Shown here: piece by piece, positions 52,844 through 62,543 of the stretch
Numbering within the stretch: position 1 is the first letter of the stretch
How the letters are laid out: each line of letters starts with the position of its first letter
Source of the DNA: Gammaproteobacteria bacterium
GTDB lineage: Bacteria; Pseudomonadota; Gammaproteobacteria; Pseudomonadales; Pseudohongiellaceae
Direction: 5' to 3'
Assembly: GCA_041395725.1 (NCBI GenBank)
Contig: JAWKZW010000001.1
Coordinates: 2,976,001 to 3,040,000, forward strand
Length of the DNA stretch: 64,000 nt
Program-made: the position numbers and the translations under genes
The notes under the pieces: model-generated
What the model was told of the DNA's origin: nothing
The model's input: the letters and a program-made list of their open reading frames with translations, nothing else
The model's database searches: none

Positions 52844-52955
52844 TGGCCAATGAAACAAGACCCTGTCGTAAATTTTCAGGGTTCTGCTATTTATCGGCCA
52901 TTTTTGATCTGCTCATTAACTACCGGCCGCTGTATGCCGGTGACAGGAAACTCGT

Positions 52956-54182
52956 TTACTCGTAACGCAAGGCGTCGATCGGGTCCAGATTGGCAGCTTT
53001 GGCCGCCGGCAGGATTCCGAACAGTATGCCCACAAACGCACTGAATCCCAGTGCCAGGGCGGCTGCCCAGAAAGGGATTGCAGCCGGTGGGAAAGAGGGG
53101 ATGTTGGTTGCGATCAATGAACCCAGGCCAAAGCCTATGGCAAGTCCGACCAGTCCACCAAGCAACGAGAGCAGCAGGGCCTCTATGAGAAACTGCAGCA
53201 GGATGTGATGGCGCTTGGCACCTATCGCCTTGCAGATGCCAATTTCACGAGTCCGCTCGGTCACCGAGACCAGCATGATATTCATGATGCCGATACCGCC
53301 AACCAGCAGCGAAATGCCGACGATACCGCCGATGACAATGGTTACCACGGCCAGAATGGAATCGAATGTTGCCATCATCTGCTCGGCGGTTTCGATGACA
53401 AAATCGTCCTCATCGCTGCTATCCAGGTCGTGGGCACTTCTCAACAGCAGGGAAAGTTGGCTGGTGACGTCATCCACCTCGACACTTTCGCTGAGGCTTA
53501 ACTGTATCTGGATGTCAGTGCGGGCCTGATTTCCCTGCAGGCTCTGCATGGTTGAATAGGGGACCAGCACCAGATCATCCTGGCTGAACCCCATGATGTC
53601 GCCCTTTGGTTCCAGCAGGCCGACGATTTTGAACCATTCCCCACCCAGTTCCACAAACTCATTAACTGGATCGTCCGGCAGGTTGAGATTGTCCCGTACC
53701 TTGTCGCCAATCACGGCAACCCGGCGCCTGGTCAGATTGTCGCTGTTGGCGAGAAAGCGACCTTCCGAGGTAAAAAACTGGGCCACGTCCTGATAAGCAT
53801 AGGTAGTGCCCATGATCTGACTGAAGGCGGTCTGTGAGCCATATTTGACCTGTGACGCACGGGAGGCGAAGAGGATGGGGGTGATCGAGGCGATACCATC
53901 CACGCGCCGTTCAATCAGATTCAGATCGTCAGGAGTCAGTCTGGCGCTGATGCCCTGCATCCGGTCCTCCAGTGGTGTGTAGGACCTTACCGTGAGACTG
54001 TTGGTGCCCAACGAGGCAAATTGTTGACTGACAAAAACCCGCAGCCCCTGGGTGATGGATACTACGGCAATGACACTGGCAACGCCGATGACGATGCCCA
54101 GTGTGGTGAGAAAACTCCGAAAGCCGTGGGCATAAATTGACGCCAGTGCGGAACGGCTGCTCTCGAGTAGTGCGAATAACAT
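52956..54182 (-). CDS. macB: ABC transporter permease, MacB/FtsX type
   Basis: A 408-aa permease with an N-terminal membrane helix (SFLTTLGIVIGVASVIAVVSI), a large periplasmic MacB-type domain (about 45-270), then three membrane segments at about 285-395 with the family text SVTERTREIGICKAIGAKRHHIL. It pairs with the ATPase at 54184 and the adaptor at 54954. The ATPase and permease parts, one protein in E. coli MacB, are separate genes here. Likely exports a peptide, lipid or drug through an outer-membrane channel not found in the window. Confidence 0.9.
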   Translation of the reverse strand: MLFALLESSRSALASIYAHGFRSFLTTLGIVIGVASVIAVVSITQGLRVFVSQQFASLGTNSLTVRSYTPLEDRMQGISARLTPDDLNLIERRVDGIASITPILFASRASQVKYGSQTAFSQIMGTTYAYQDVAQFFTSEGRFLANSDNLTRRRVAVIGDKVRDNLNLPDDPVNEFVELGGEWFKIVGLLEPKGDIMGFSQDDLVLVPYSTMQSLQGNQARTDIQIQLSLSESVEVDDVTSQLSLLLRSAHDLDSSDEDDFVIETAEQMMATFDSILAVVTIVIGGIVGISLLVGGIGIMNIMLVSVTERTREIGICKAIGAKRHHILLQFLIEALLLSLLGGLVGLAIGFGLGSLIATNIPSFPPAAIPFWAAALALGFSAFVGILFGILPAAKAANLDPIDALRYE

Positions 54183-54183
54183 A

Positions 54184-54879
54184 CTAGAACTGTTCCGCAG
54201 TCTGGCTGCTGTCGCGGTAGATTTTGCCGTCTTTCATCTCTATTAGCCGTTTGCAGTGCGCGGCGATCTCATCTTCATGGGTTACCATGATGACCGTGTG
54301 CCCTTCGTCATGGAGTTCGTCGAATAACTGCATGATTTCCACTGTAGTTTTCGAATCCAGGTTGCCGGTTGGTTCGTCGGCCAGCAGAATGGACGGGTGA
54401 GTGACCAGCGCTCGCGCGATGGCGACCCGCTGGCGCTGCCCCCCGGACAGCTGATTGGGCAGGTGATCTGTCCGGTCTGCCAGGTTGACGCGCTGCAATG
54501 CCTGACGGGCCTGCTCACGACGTTGCCGGAACGGAATATTGCGATAGACCAGTGGCTGCATGACATTGCCCAGGGCTGTGGCCCTCGGCAACAGGTTAAA
54601 ACTCTGAAAAATGAAGCCTATTTCCTGATTACGAATTTCTGACAGTTGGTTCTGATTCAGGTTCGCGACGTTGTGATCGTTCAGGTGATATTGACCGCTG
54701 GTCGGGCGATCAAGGCAGCCCAGTATGTTCAACATGGTGGACTTGCCGGACCCTGAAGACCCGATGAACGCCACATATTCGTTACGCTCAATAGCCATGG
54801 TGATGCCATCCAGGGCCCGCACCAGCTGGGTTCCCATCGCGTAATGCTTGGTAATGTTGTTGAATTCAATCAGTGCCAT
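54184..54879 (-). CDS. ABC transporter ATPase, MacB/LolD type
   Basis: A 231-aa ATPase with Walker A GSSGSGKST, signature LSGGQRQRVA and Walker B ILLADEPTGNLD. FIFQSFNLLPRATALGNV is of the MacB/LolD class. Its stop lies 1 bp before the permease start. AGAGTTCC before the ATG is a weak ribosome site. Confidence 0.93.
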   Translation of the reverse strand: MALIEFNNITKHYAMGTQLVRALDGITMAIERNEYVAFIGSSGSGKSTMLNILGCLDRPTSGQYHLNDHNVANLNQNQLSEIRNQEIGFIFQSFNLLPRATALGNVMQPLVYRNIPFRQRREQARQALQRVNLADRTDHLPNQLSGGQRQRVAIARALVTHPSILLADEPTGNLDSKTTVEIMQLFDELHDEGHTVIMVTHEDEIAAHCKRLIEMKDGKIYRDSSQTAEQF

Positions 54880-54953
54880 AGGAACTCTGATGCGAGGGCT
54901 ATCTGGCTAAGTCACTCGAGTGCAGGTGCATTCCCTTAAGGCTGGAATATCTG

Positions 54954-56129
54954 CTACTCGACTCGGGTAACATCGAGGCGGTCTCCATCCAGGAGATGTC
55001 TGAGCTCCCGGTTAGGACCCACTACTATCTCGATGTCTCCATCAATATCTGTCGTGAGTTCCTGATACTCGTCGTCAGAGAGACCGACACTCACCTGTGT
55101 TTTCCGGGCTACGCCATTGTCGTTGATAAACAGGTAGTGTTCGCTGCGAAGCGCCGAGCGGTCTTCTTCAAACAGGATGGCTTCAATGGGTACCGCCGCC
55201 ACCTCCCGATCCTGGCGTGTGAATATTTCTGCGCGACAGGACATGCCGGGCCGCAACACCACGTCTCCGGGGTCGGAAATATCTATTTTCACCGTAAAGG
55301 TGAGGCCCTGGCGGCCGGCTTCAACTTTGGCCGTGTTGGCTATGTAACGGACGATGCCCTCCATGGGTTGATCCGGATAGGCGATAGCGAAAATTTCTGC
55401 CCGTTGACCGATGGTGATGTTTGCCACATCTGCCTCGTCCACCAGCACCTCGACATAAATACTGTCCGGATTGGCGATAGTCATCAGAGATGAACCGGGG
55501 ATGTTGGTTGAGCTGGCAATGGCTGTCTCGCCGACTTTAATGTCCAGGCTGGTTACTACACCGTCCAGCGGAGACACGATCTGAGTCTTGCTTAACTGGT
55601 CCGTGACCTGTTCGAGCTGGGCCTCGGCCTGCCGCAGCCTCTCCCGGGAGGATTTCAGGTCGATCTCCGCCAGAGCCAGCTGATTGGTGATGGTGTCGTA
55701 TTCCTCGTCGCCAACCATCTTACGCTCATGCAGGCTGCGAGTGCGTTCATGCTGGCGTCGCAGGTTATCAATCCTGACTTCCTGGCGTTCAATATCGATG
55801 GTATTCAGCCGCACAGCAGCTTCGCTTTGCTCCAGGCTGGCCAGCAGGTTCTTATCGTCTACCTGCAGAACCAGCTGGCCCCTGGCAACTTGCTGACCTT
55901 CTTCCACATACAGCTCGGAAACCTTGCCGATAATCTCGGAGCTCAGCAAGACTTCTTCTTCGTGAGCAAGGAAGCCTGAAGCCAGGATAGAGGGACTTAT
56001 CACCCGCGTGGCTATGGTCGCCACCTCCACTTCCTTGGCGTCGGTACCGAAAATAGCGCGGTTAATGAAGGGCAGGGCGATCACTGACAGGGCTATGGCG
56101 ATGACCAGAGCGAGTTTCTTCAAGCTCAT
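54954..56129 (-). CDS. macA: MacA-type periplasmic adaptor (HlyD/RND membrane fusion) protein
   Basis: A 391-aa adaptor. N-terminal membrane anchor or signal (1-25), lipoyl-like barrel halves (VYELYVEEGQQVARGQ-like text near 70 and SPLDGVVTSLDIKVGETA near 190), an alpha-hairpin between (residues about 95-185) and beta-barrel domain (about 220-300). It links the inner-membrane ABC exporter to an outer-membrane channel. First gene of the leftward three-gene macA-ATPase-permease operon; 74 bp separate it from the ATPase gene. Confidence 0.9.
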   Translation of the reverse strand: MSLKKLALVIAIALSVIALPFINRAIFGTDAKEVEVATIATRVISPSILASGFLAHEEEVLLSSEIIGKVSELYVEEGQQVARGQLVLQVDDKNLLASLEQSEAAVRLNTIDIERQEVRIDNLRRQHERTRSLHERKMVGDEEYDTITNQLALAEIDLKSSRERLRQAEAQLEQVTDQLSKTQIVSPLDGVVTSLDIKVGETAIASSTNIPGSSLMTIANPDSIYVEVLVDEADVANITIGQRAEIFAIAYPDQPMEGIVRYIANTAKVEAGRQGLTFTVKIDISDPGDVVLRPGMSCRAEIFTRQDREVAAVPIEAILFEEDRSALRSEHYLFINDNGVARKTQVSVGLSDDEYQELTTDIDGDIEIVVGPNRELRHLLDGDRLDVTRVE

Positions 56130-56218
56130 CCAGGAGGCTCCGCTATTCGATTTGAATTGCCAGTACAGGAAGACAACATATTATTGTGAATCGTCACAGT
56201 AAAGTACCACAATGTGAT

Positions 56219-56956
56219 TCAGGTGAGAGCGAAATTCGTCCAAATGCCGAAAATCAGCAGGTAGGGTGTCAATACAGTGGCTGATGCCCGTTGAACGCTT
56301 GTTCCAGCCCATTGTCGATAGCCGGCTACCAGTAGCGCCAGGCTCCAGAATTGCACCAGGCTGAGAGCTGCAAACACCTGATTAAGTGACTGGTTGTCCG
56401 ATTGCATGCCCAGGTTATAGAGACTCAGAGCATTCAGATCATAATTGCTGAGTTGTCCGCTGGGGTTCAGTAGGATGGTCACTGCCATCGACATTGAAAC
56501 AAACAGGCTGGGAAGGTTGGTCCAGCAAACCAGGGAAAACCACTGCCGAAAGCGCAATTCATCGCCCCGCAGTGCGGCCACCAGACTGAGGTACGCAGTC
56601 TGCAGGAGATAGATTGCCAACAGGCTGAGAGCGCTGCCCAGCACGCCAATCAGTAACATGCCCCGTTTTGACAGCGCCGCCATGCCTTCTCGGGCTTCTT
56701 CCAGTTCCGCACCTTGCAGGTCGGGTATGCGACTCAGGGTATCGTCGATATACCAGTCAAAGTCCAGAATGGCGAAATACCACCCAGTGACCAGCATAAC
56801 GCTGACTAACACCGTGCTAAGGGGTAGAAGGCTGCTGGGGTGCAGGCGGATGGCGCTGAAGGCCTGGGTCGGCGCGGTAATAATATTGACCGCGGTAGTC
56901 AGCGGGTTACTGCCACCTACGTCGCTGTCATTCTCCTGAGGATCCAGCTCGGGCAT
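56219..56956 (-). CDS. YIP1-family membrane protein
   Basis: A 245-aa protein with five predicted membrane segments after an acidic N terminus (about 15-25 residues of polar text, then VNIITAPTQAFSAIRLHPS). The phrase near the start, in which a segment after APTQAF leads into membrane helices, and the layout are of the YIP1 family. Function unknown in bacteria. GGGAG lies 8 nt ahead of the ATG. Own transcription unit. Confidence 0.75.
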   Translation of the reverse strand: MPELDPQENDSDVGGSNPLTTAVNIITAPTQAFSAIRLHPSSLLPLSTVLVSVMLVTGWYFAILDFDWYIDDTLSRIPDLQGAELEEAREGMAALSKRGMLLIGVLGSALSLLAIYLLQTAYLSLVAALRGDELRFRQWFSLVCWTNLPSLFVSMSMAVTILLNPSGQLSNYDLNALSLYNLGMQSDNQSLNQVFAALSLVQFWSLALLVAGYRQWAGTSVQRASATVLTPYLLIFGIWTNFALT

Positions 56957-57092
56957 TTTCGGCTCCCGGTGATGATCGAGTTGGAAAGTATACAGGATTC
57001 GCCTGTCCTGCAGTTGCTTCCGGGCGGGTTTGCTTGCCGGAATCTTTCACTGTGACAGGGTGATCGCCAGGGGGCGAGGGTATTCGACCTGC

Positions 57093-57398
57093 CTACTGAT
57101 CAATCAGAAAGCGTGCCAGTTGCTGTCGAAGCAGGCGGATTTCCGCCTGCAATTGATCTCGCTCGTCCAGTAACTGGGCGACGATGGCAACGCTGGACCA
57201 GTCAAGCTCCAGATCGCTATGCAGGCGCAGGGCCCGTTGTATTGTGCAAACCATTTCCAGGTCGAACAACCAGTCAGCGGGGTGCTGGCCCCCGGGATTG
57301 ACTATCCCGTACTCAACTATGTCAATGCAAAGGGTTTCGCTCACCTCCAGCTGCTGACAGACGTCTTTCAGTGTCAAAGAAATGGAATATTCAGTCAT
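57093..57398 (-). CDS. cbpM: Chaperone modulator CbpM
   Basis: A 101-aa MerR-like helical protein that inhibits the J-domain protein CbpA. VCQQLEVSETLCIDIVEYGIV is the typical N-terminal helix-turn region, followed by LRLHSDLELDWSSVAIVAQL. Its start overlaps the cbpA stop by 4 bp (ATGA), so the two are translationally coupled. Confidence 0.92.
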   Translation of the reverse strand: MTEYSISLTLKDVCQQLEVSETLCIDIVEYGIVNPGGQHPADWLFDLEMVCTIQRALRLHSDLELDWSSVAIVAQLLDERDQLQAEIRLLRQQLARFLIDQ

Positions 57399-58354
57399 GA
57401 CCCGCTCCCCAGATTTTCGCGTGGATCGAAGTCAGCCCGGTCGGCCAGCTGAGCCCAGAGCTCCCGTGCGCGCTGGTCAGATTGCTCCGGCATCACGACC
57501 TTGAGGATAACATACAGATCGCCAGGGGATTCTTTGGCAGGCAGGCCTTTTCCTTTGACCCGCAGGCGGGTTCCCGTCTGGCTGTCAGGCTTGATGGTGA
57601 GGTTGATCTTACCGCTGAGGGTCGGCACCGTGACAGTAGCGCCCAGCGCGGCCTCCCAGGGCGTTACTGGCAGGGTGAGGCTGAGGTCTTTCCCCACCAC
57701 ATCGAACAGCGGGTGGGGCACCAATCTGATGCGCAGGTACAGATCGCCCGCCGGACCGCTGCCAAATCCAGGGCCACCCTGACCGCGCAGACGGATCCGT
57801 TCGCCATCGGAAACTCCTTTGGGTATTTTTACCCGCAGGGTCTTCGTCACATCCTCCAGGCGACCGGCATCGCTATAGTGCGGCAGGCGGTATTCAATGG
57901 TCTTGGTTTCTTCCTTGAGGGTGTCCTCAAGGAAAACCGGCATGTCGACCTCCACATCCTGCCCGCGAGTGGAATGATAGTCTTCCGATCCGGTAAAGCC
58001 GCGACTGCTGCGGCGGGTGCCGCTGAACCCACCGCCAAATATGTTGTCGAAAAACTCGGAGAAATCGCCATGGGAGGCGGACGCCCCGCCGCCGAAGCCC
58101 TCCCAGTCGGGCGGTGGAGTAAACTGCTCGCCCTTGCTGCCGTAGCGGCGCAACTTGTCGTATTCGGCACGCTTGGTGTCATCGCCCAGAACCTCGTAGG
58201 CTTCTGAAACTTCTTTGAATTTTTTCTCGGTGTCGTGTTCTGAGCTGACATCGGGATGGTATTTGCGCGCCAGGCGACGATAAGCCTTTTTTATCGTTGG
58301 CTTGTCATCATCGGGCTTTACGCCGAGAATGTCGTAATAATCTTTAAATTCCAT
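57395..58354 (-). CDS. cbpA: Curved-DNA-binding co-chaperone CbpA (DnaJ family)
   Basis: A 319-aa J-protein. J domain about residues 5-70 with the HPD motif (RKYHPDVSSEHD), then a Gly/Phe/Ser-rich linker (residues about 78-125), and two C-terminal beta domains typical of DnaJ/CbpA (VKIPKGVSDGERIRL, GDLYLRIRLVPHPLF). No zinc-finger Cys cluster. It stimulates DnaK and can bind curved DNA. GGGAAG lies ahead of the ATG. In operon with cbpM. Confidence 0.94.
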   Translation of the reverse strand: MEFKDYYDILGVKPDDDKPTIKKAYRRLARKYHPDVSSEHDTEKKFKEVSEAYEVLGDDTKRAEYDKLRRYGSKGEQFTPPPDWEGFGGGASASHGDFSEFFDNIFGGGFSGTRRSSRGFTGSEDYHSTRGQDVEVDMPVFLEDTLKEETKTIEYRLPHYSDAGRLEDVTKTLRVKIPKGVSDGERIRLRGQGGPGFGSGPAGDLYLRIRLVPHPLFDVVGKDLSLTLPVTPWEAALGATVTVPTLSGKINLTIKPDSQTGTRLRVKGKGLPAKESPGDLYVILKVVMPEQSDQRARELWAQLADRADFDPRENLGSGS

Positions 58355-58485
58355 TCCAGCTTCCCGCTGCCAGTTTTCGTCGCCTGCCGCATAGCTCTGT
58401 CAGAGTAACTATGCCAGGACAGTTATGTCAGGAAACAGACAGGCTAGCAATAGCCATTTTATGGTGGCACCAAGCGAAAAATTCA

Positions 58486-59814
58486 ATGACCCACCGTGAT
58501 TCTGTTTCTTACAGCCAGTTAGTGCGCAAAGCGTGGCCATTGATCCTGGCTAATTGTTCTGTGCCGCTGCTCGGACTCGTCGACACGGCCGTGCTGGGTA
58601 ATCTGGGCACGCTCTATGACCTTGGTGCTATTGCCCTCGGTGCATTGATCTTCAGTTTCGTGTACTGGGGGTTTGGCTTCTTCCGTATGGGCACCACGGG
58701 TTTCGTCGCCCAGGCCGAAGGCAGCGGCGATGGGCCGGAAGTCAGGGCTGTCATGCTGCGGTCACTGATCATGGCCTTGCTGCTGGGGGTTATTCTTACT
58801 GGTCTGCAAGTCCCTCTGGCGGCGATTTCCTTCTATCTGCTTGGTGGAGGAGAGCAGGTGGAGGCGACAGCCCGAAGCTACTTTATGATAAGAATCTGGG
58901 GAGCTCCGGCTACTCTGGGTACATTCGTCCTGGTCGGTGTTTTAGTGGGCCTGGGCGAAAGCAAAAAGTTGTTACTGGTCCAGCTGGTACTGAACCTGTT
59001 GAATATTCTGCTGGATGTTCTTTTTGCCGGTTATCTGGGGCGGGGAGCCCTGGGGATCGCAACTGGCACGCTGCTGGCAGAGTGGATCGCCTTCGGCTTT
59101 GCCTTGCTGCTGGTAATCCGCTTACTGGAAAGGCGCCATCACGATGGAGAAGACTTTCTGGTCAGGGCCCGTTTAAAGGACAGAAAGCGGGCGCTGGCCA
59201 TTCTGTCCGCCAATAGCGATATTATGCTGCGGACAGTGATGCTGGTGTTTTCGTTTGCCTGGTTTACCAATCAAAGCGCGCGTTTTGGCGATATTGCCCT
59301 GGCAGCGAATCATGTTCTGTTGCAACTGGTTTCGTTCTCGGCATTTTTTCTCGATGGTTTTGCCTTTGTCGGTGAGTCCCTGGTAGGCAAAGCCGTGGGA
59401 AGCGGAAGCCGGCCGTTGTTCGATCAGGCAGTTTACCGGACCACCGTGCTGGCTTGTGTTACCGCATTGCTGCTGGCCGTGTCTATACTGGCTGGTGGGC
59501 AACACCTTATTGCGCAGTTGACAGACATTGAACAGGTTCAGAGTGTGGCAGCAGGGCTGCTGACTTTTGCCGCGATCTATATACTGCTTTCGGTTGCGGC
59601 GTTTCAGCTGGACGGTATTTTTATCGGTGCCACTTGCACGGCGCAGATGCGTAATGCCTCTATCACAGCCACTGGTGTATTTCTGGTTGCCTGGTGGGTA
59701 TTAACCAATCGTTACGGAATAGCGGGCTTGTGGGTGTCTTTCATTCTGTATGTTTGTGCCCGGGCCTTGACGCTACTTGTCTATTACCCGGGGTTGCGAA
59801 AATCAATCAGCTGA
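58486..59814 (+). CDS. MATE-family efflux protein (DinF-like)
   Basis: A protein of about 442 aa with 12 membrane segments in two six-helix halves. N-terminal RKAWPLILANCSVPLLGLVDTAVLGNLG and the second-half ANHVLLQLVSFSAFFLDGFAFVGESL are DinF-type. It probably exports drugs or metabolites by Na+ or H+ antiport. ATG 58486 was preferred to 58411, whose extra 25 residues are unlike the family; ribosome site weak in both. It overlaps the convergent DUF3301 gene by 12 bp. Confidence 0.9.
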   Translation: MTHRDSVSYSQLVRKAWPLILANCSVPLLGLVDTAVLGNLGTLYDLGAIALGALIFSFVYWGFGFFRMGTTGFVAQAEGSGDGPEVRAVMLRSLIMALLLGVILTGLQVPLAAISFYLLGGGEQVEATARSYFMIRIWGAPATLGTFVLVGVLVGLGESKKLLLVQLVLNLLNILLDVLFAGYLGRGALGIATGTLLAEWIAFGFALLLVIRLLERRHHDGEDFLVRARLKDRKRALAILSANSDIMLRTVMLVFSFAWFTNQSARFGDIALAANHVLLQLVSFSAFFLDGFAFVGESLVGKAVGSGSRPLFDQAVYRTTVLACVTALLLAVSILAGGQHLIAQLTDIEQVQSVAAGLLTFAAIYILLSVAAFQLDGIFIGATCTAQMRNASITATGVFLVAWWVLTNRYGIAGLWVSFILYVCARALTLLVYYPGLRKSIS

Positions 59815-60159
59815 TTGCTGGTGGCTGTCGGGTTGTCGCTCCGGTGGCAGGATGTGAGGTTCCAGGTACATCTTCTCTGCCTTGCGACCGAGCATCATGA
59901 CTTCACCCTGATAACGTTCTTCGCCGGTTGAGGTGAACTCAAATCGGTATCTTCTTCTGAAGCAGGCCGACCCTTTTGCATCTCTGGCAGGGACAATACT
60001 CTTTATCACCATGGAGTGATCCAGCAGTTGCAAGCCCAGTTTCCGGCAATGGCTGTTCGCAAGCTTGAGCGCTTCATTCTTTACCAGGTCGCTATGCCAC
60101 CAGAAGGCCGCCAGAGCGGCAATCAGGGTCAGCCAGACCAATACCGAAAGACTCAGCAT
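59803..60159 (-). CDS. DUF3301 family membrane-anchored protein
   Basis: A 118-aa protein with one N-terminal membrane helix (1-22). The family block RRRYRFEFTSTGEERYQGEVMMLG is present and a conserved Cys is in NSHCRKLGLQLLD. Function not known; the family is mostly gammaproteobacterial. GGGAG lies upstream of the ATG. Confidence 0.88.
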   Translation of the reverse strand: MLSLSVLVWLTLIAALAAFWWHSDLVKNEALKLANSHCRKLGLQLLDHSMVIKSIVPARDAKGSACFRRRYRFEFTSTGEERYQGEVMMLGRKAEKMYLEPHILPPERQPDSHQQSAD

Positions 60160-60244
60160 GAAGTGTTGGTGCTCCCTGGATCAGCCAGCTGTTCAGTTAC
60201 AGAAAGTATCGAAGCGGAGTGTCTATGCCTGGTGGGGCCCCGGC

Positions 60245-61327
60245 TCAGCCGGCCCGATGGGCAAGATAGCGCTTGATCTGTGGCTCCAGGATCTCCAGAG
60301 CGGTCTTGTCACAGGGTGGTAAAGAGGCGGCGCTTGTTTTCAATGGTTCAACGCGCTCCCCCCATTTCACCAGTCCGGCGCCCCAGGTCAGGCCGGCGCC
60401 GAACGATGCCATCAGCACATAGTCACCCGGCTTTATGCGCTTTTCCTCCAGGGCTTCAGTCAGCGCCACGGGTATGGTGCCAGCCGAGGTGTTACCGTAT
60501 TTGTGCACATTGACCATGACTTTTTCAGTGGGGATATCGAGACGTTTGGCCAGCGCATCCAGAATTCGCTTGTTGGCCTGATGCGGAACAACGACGTTAA
60601 CATCCTCAATAGTCAGGCCGGTCTGCTCGAGTACGGACTGGCAGGCCTGTGCCATGCTTTTGACCGCCCGCTTGAAGACCTCCTGGCCATCGAAATTCCA
60701 GCCCACGAACAAAAATTCATCGTCAAGGCGGCTGTAGCAACTGCCGAGATTGGTGATCTGTATTGCGTACTTGGCATCGGCTTCACAACCTATTTTAGCG
60801 GCCAGCAGACCTGTCTCTTCATCGCAGGCCTCTAAGACCACCGCCCCGCAGGCGTCGCCAAAGAGAACGGCAACATCACGACGGGACCAGTCCATGTAGT
60901 GACTGATAAATTCGCCGCCGATGACCAGAACCTTTTTATGGGCTCCGGCTTTGATCAGGTTGGTGCCGATATGCAGCCCGTACAAAAAACCAGTACAGGC
61001 GGAATTGATGTCTATTGCAGCCGCGTTCCTGGCGCCAAGTGCATCCTGGATGATCGAAGCGGTATTCGGACACAGGGAATCCACTGTCAGACTGCCCAGC
61101 AGGATCAGGTCGAGTTCGCTGGGGTCCAGGTCAGCCGCTGCCAGGGCATGGCGAGCAGCCACCAGCGCCATATCGGAAAAATTGCTGTGGCAGATACGCC
61201 GTTCCCTGATGCCGGTGCGAGTGGTAATCCATTCATCCGAGGTTTCCATGAATGTTTCCAGGTCTTTATTGCTCAGCACGGCTGGAGGTACACATTTACC
61301 CCAACCGGTGATCTGCGCAAACTGCAT
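60245..61327 (-). CDS. 3-oxoacyl-ACP synthase III (FabH-like)
   Basis: A 360-aa ketosynthase III family enzyme. The catalytic triad is visible: Cys in DINSACTGFLYGL, His in VVPHQANKRI and Asn in GNTSAGTIP. The oddity is a C-terminal tail beyond the FabH length (about 317 aa): after WGAGLVKWG it continues about 35 residues with KRYLAHRAG. It may be a starter-unit synthase or a related non-fatty-acid synthase. ATG 61327 has GGGGAG 7 nt ahead. Not linked to other fab genes here. Confidence 0.88.
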   Translation of the reverse strand: MQFAQITGWGKCVPPAVLSNKDLETFMETSDEWITTRTGIRERRICHSNFSDMALVAARHALAAADLDPSELDLILLGSLTVDSLCPNTASIIQDALGARNAAAIDINSACTGFLYGLHIGTNLIKAGAHKKVLVIGGEFISHYMDWSRRDVAVLFGDACGAVVLEACDEETGLLAAKIGCEADAKYAIQITNLGSCYSRLDDEFLFVGWNFDGQEVFKRAVKSMAQACQSVLEQTGLTIEDVNVVVPHQANKRILDALAKRLDIPTEKVMVNVHKYGNTSAGTIPVALTEALEEKRIKPGDYVLMASFGAGLTWGAGLVKWGERVEPLKTSAASLPPCDKTALEILEPQIKRYLAHRAG

Positions 61328-61566
61328 AGAAATTCTCCCCATCACCCTCGGTTTTCTTTACTATCAGGCACTGGTCATTTGAAACCTCCGGCCGGTGACC
61401 GCAACGCTTCTCGATCATCTGTCAGGGGTTACACAGGCCTTCAGCGGCTAAGCCGTCGAGCATACTGTATTTTCAGGGAATACGGTAGTCGCATAGCCGG
61501 TCTGGGTAGGTTAGAGGAAGGGTTTGCCCAGGCCCTGACCAGGCCCAAAGTACAAGAAACTTTGCC

Positions 61567-62400
61567 ATGAAATCACTGTTTTCACACCTGCTCTTACAGA
61601 GTTTGATTCTGCTCGTTATCGGGGTTGGAGCATTGCGGCCGGCTGAGGCGCAAAGCCGGTTCGACCATGCCCACAATAACTGGGATGCGCTGTTACAGCG
61701 CCATGTCGTTGAGATTTCTGGTGGCGTGGCCAGCCAGGTCGACTACCGCGGGATGCTGGCCGACAGGGAGGATCTGCGCAGCTACCTGGATACTCTGGCA
61801 GCAGTCGAACGCGAGCAGTTTGAGGGCTGGGCAGCAACTGACCAGCTGGCTTTTCTCATCAATGCCTACAATGCATGGACAGTGGAGCTTATCCTTGGCG
61901 AGTACCCGCAACTGGATTCTATTCGTGATCTGGGCTCGCTGTTCCGTTCACCCTGGTCGCGAAAAATCGTGCCTCTGTTCGGTACGCAGGTTTCTCTCGA
62001 TTACATTGAGCACGAGCTGATCAGGGGGGCGGATGGTTTCGCCGAGCCCCGCATACACTTTGCAGTCAATTGCGCCAGTATCGGGTGTCCAGCGCTGCGG
62101 CCATCCGCCTATGTGGGAGAACGACTGGAGCAGCAATTGGAAGCAGCAACGCAGCTGTTTCTGGCCGACAGGACACGAAATCGACTGGACGGCAATACGC
62201 TGCGAGTCTCGGAAATTTTCGACTGGTATAAGGAGGATTTCGAGCAGGGGTGGCGCGATACCTGGTCTGTGGCGCAATTTCTGGTGCGCTACAGTGATGC
62301 CCTGGGATTGCCCGCTGAAGTGACACAGGCCCTGGCGCGGGACAGCGTGCGTATTCGCTATCTGAACTACGATTGGAGTCTCAATGATCGGCGCCGATAG
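61567..62400 (+). CDS. Exported DUF547 family protein
   Basis: A 277-aa protein with a signal peptide (1-27, LRPAEAQ). DUF547 signature stretches are AFLINAYNAWTVELIL, LGSLFRSPWSRKIV, IEHELIRG, HFAVNCASIGCPALR and SEIFDWYKEDF. Cys and His in HFAVNCASIGCP are conserved in the family and suggest catalysis, but none is established. The ribosome site is weak. It is followed 48 bp later by selC. Confidence 0.9.
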   Translation: MKSLFSHLLLQSLILLVIGVGALRPAEAQSRFDHAHNNWDALLQRHVVEISGGVASQVDYRGMLADREDLRSYLDTLAAVEREQFEGWAATDQLAFLINAYNAWTVELILGEYPQLDSIRDLGSLFRSPWSRKIVPLFGTQVSLDYIEHELIRGADGFAEPRIHFAVNCASIGCPALRPSAYVGERLEQQLEAATQLFLADRTRNRLDGNTLRVSEIFDWYKEDFEQGWRDTWSVAQFLVRYSDALGLPAEVTQALARDSVRIRYLNYDWSLNDRRR

Positions 62401-62447
62401 GCAGCTGGCAGTTTTGCCGGCTATCTCTCTGTGCTAGACTCGCTGGC

Positions 62448-62543
62448 GGAAGAGCGTCATCCCCGGTGGGGTGCCCGGACTTCAAACCCGGTGAGATCCG
62501 GCCTAGACGGGTCTGGTGGGTTCGACTCCTGCCTCTTCCGCCA
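62448..62543 (+). tRNA. selC: tRNA-Sec (anticodon UCA)
   Basis: A 96-nt tRNA with CCA encoded (ends CTTCCGCCA). It starts GGAAGAGCGTCATC, has the anticodon TCA at 62482-62484 in a CTTCAAA loop, a long variable arm, and GGTTCGACTCC in the T arm, closely like E. coli selC. It delivers selenocysteine at UGA. selA, selB and selD are not in the window. It supports the selenoprotein call at 47190-47708. Confidence 0.93.
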
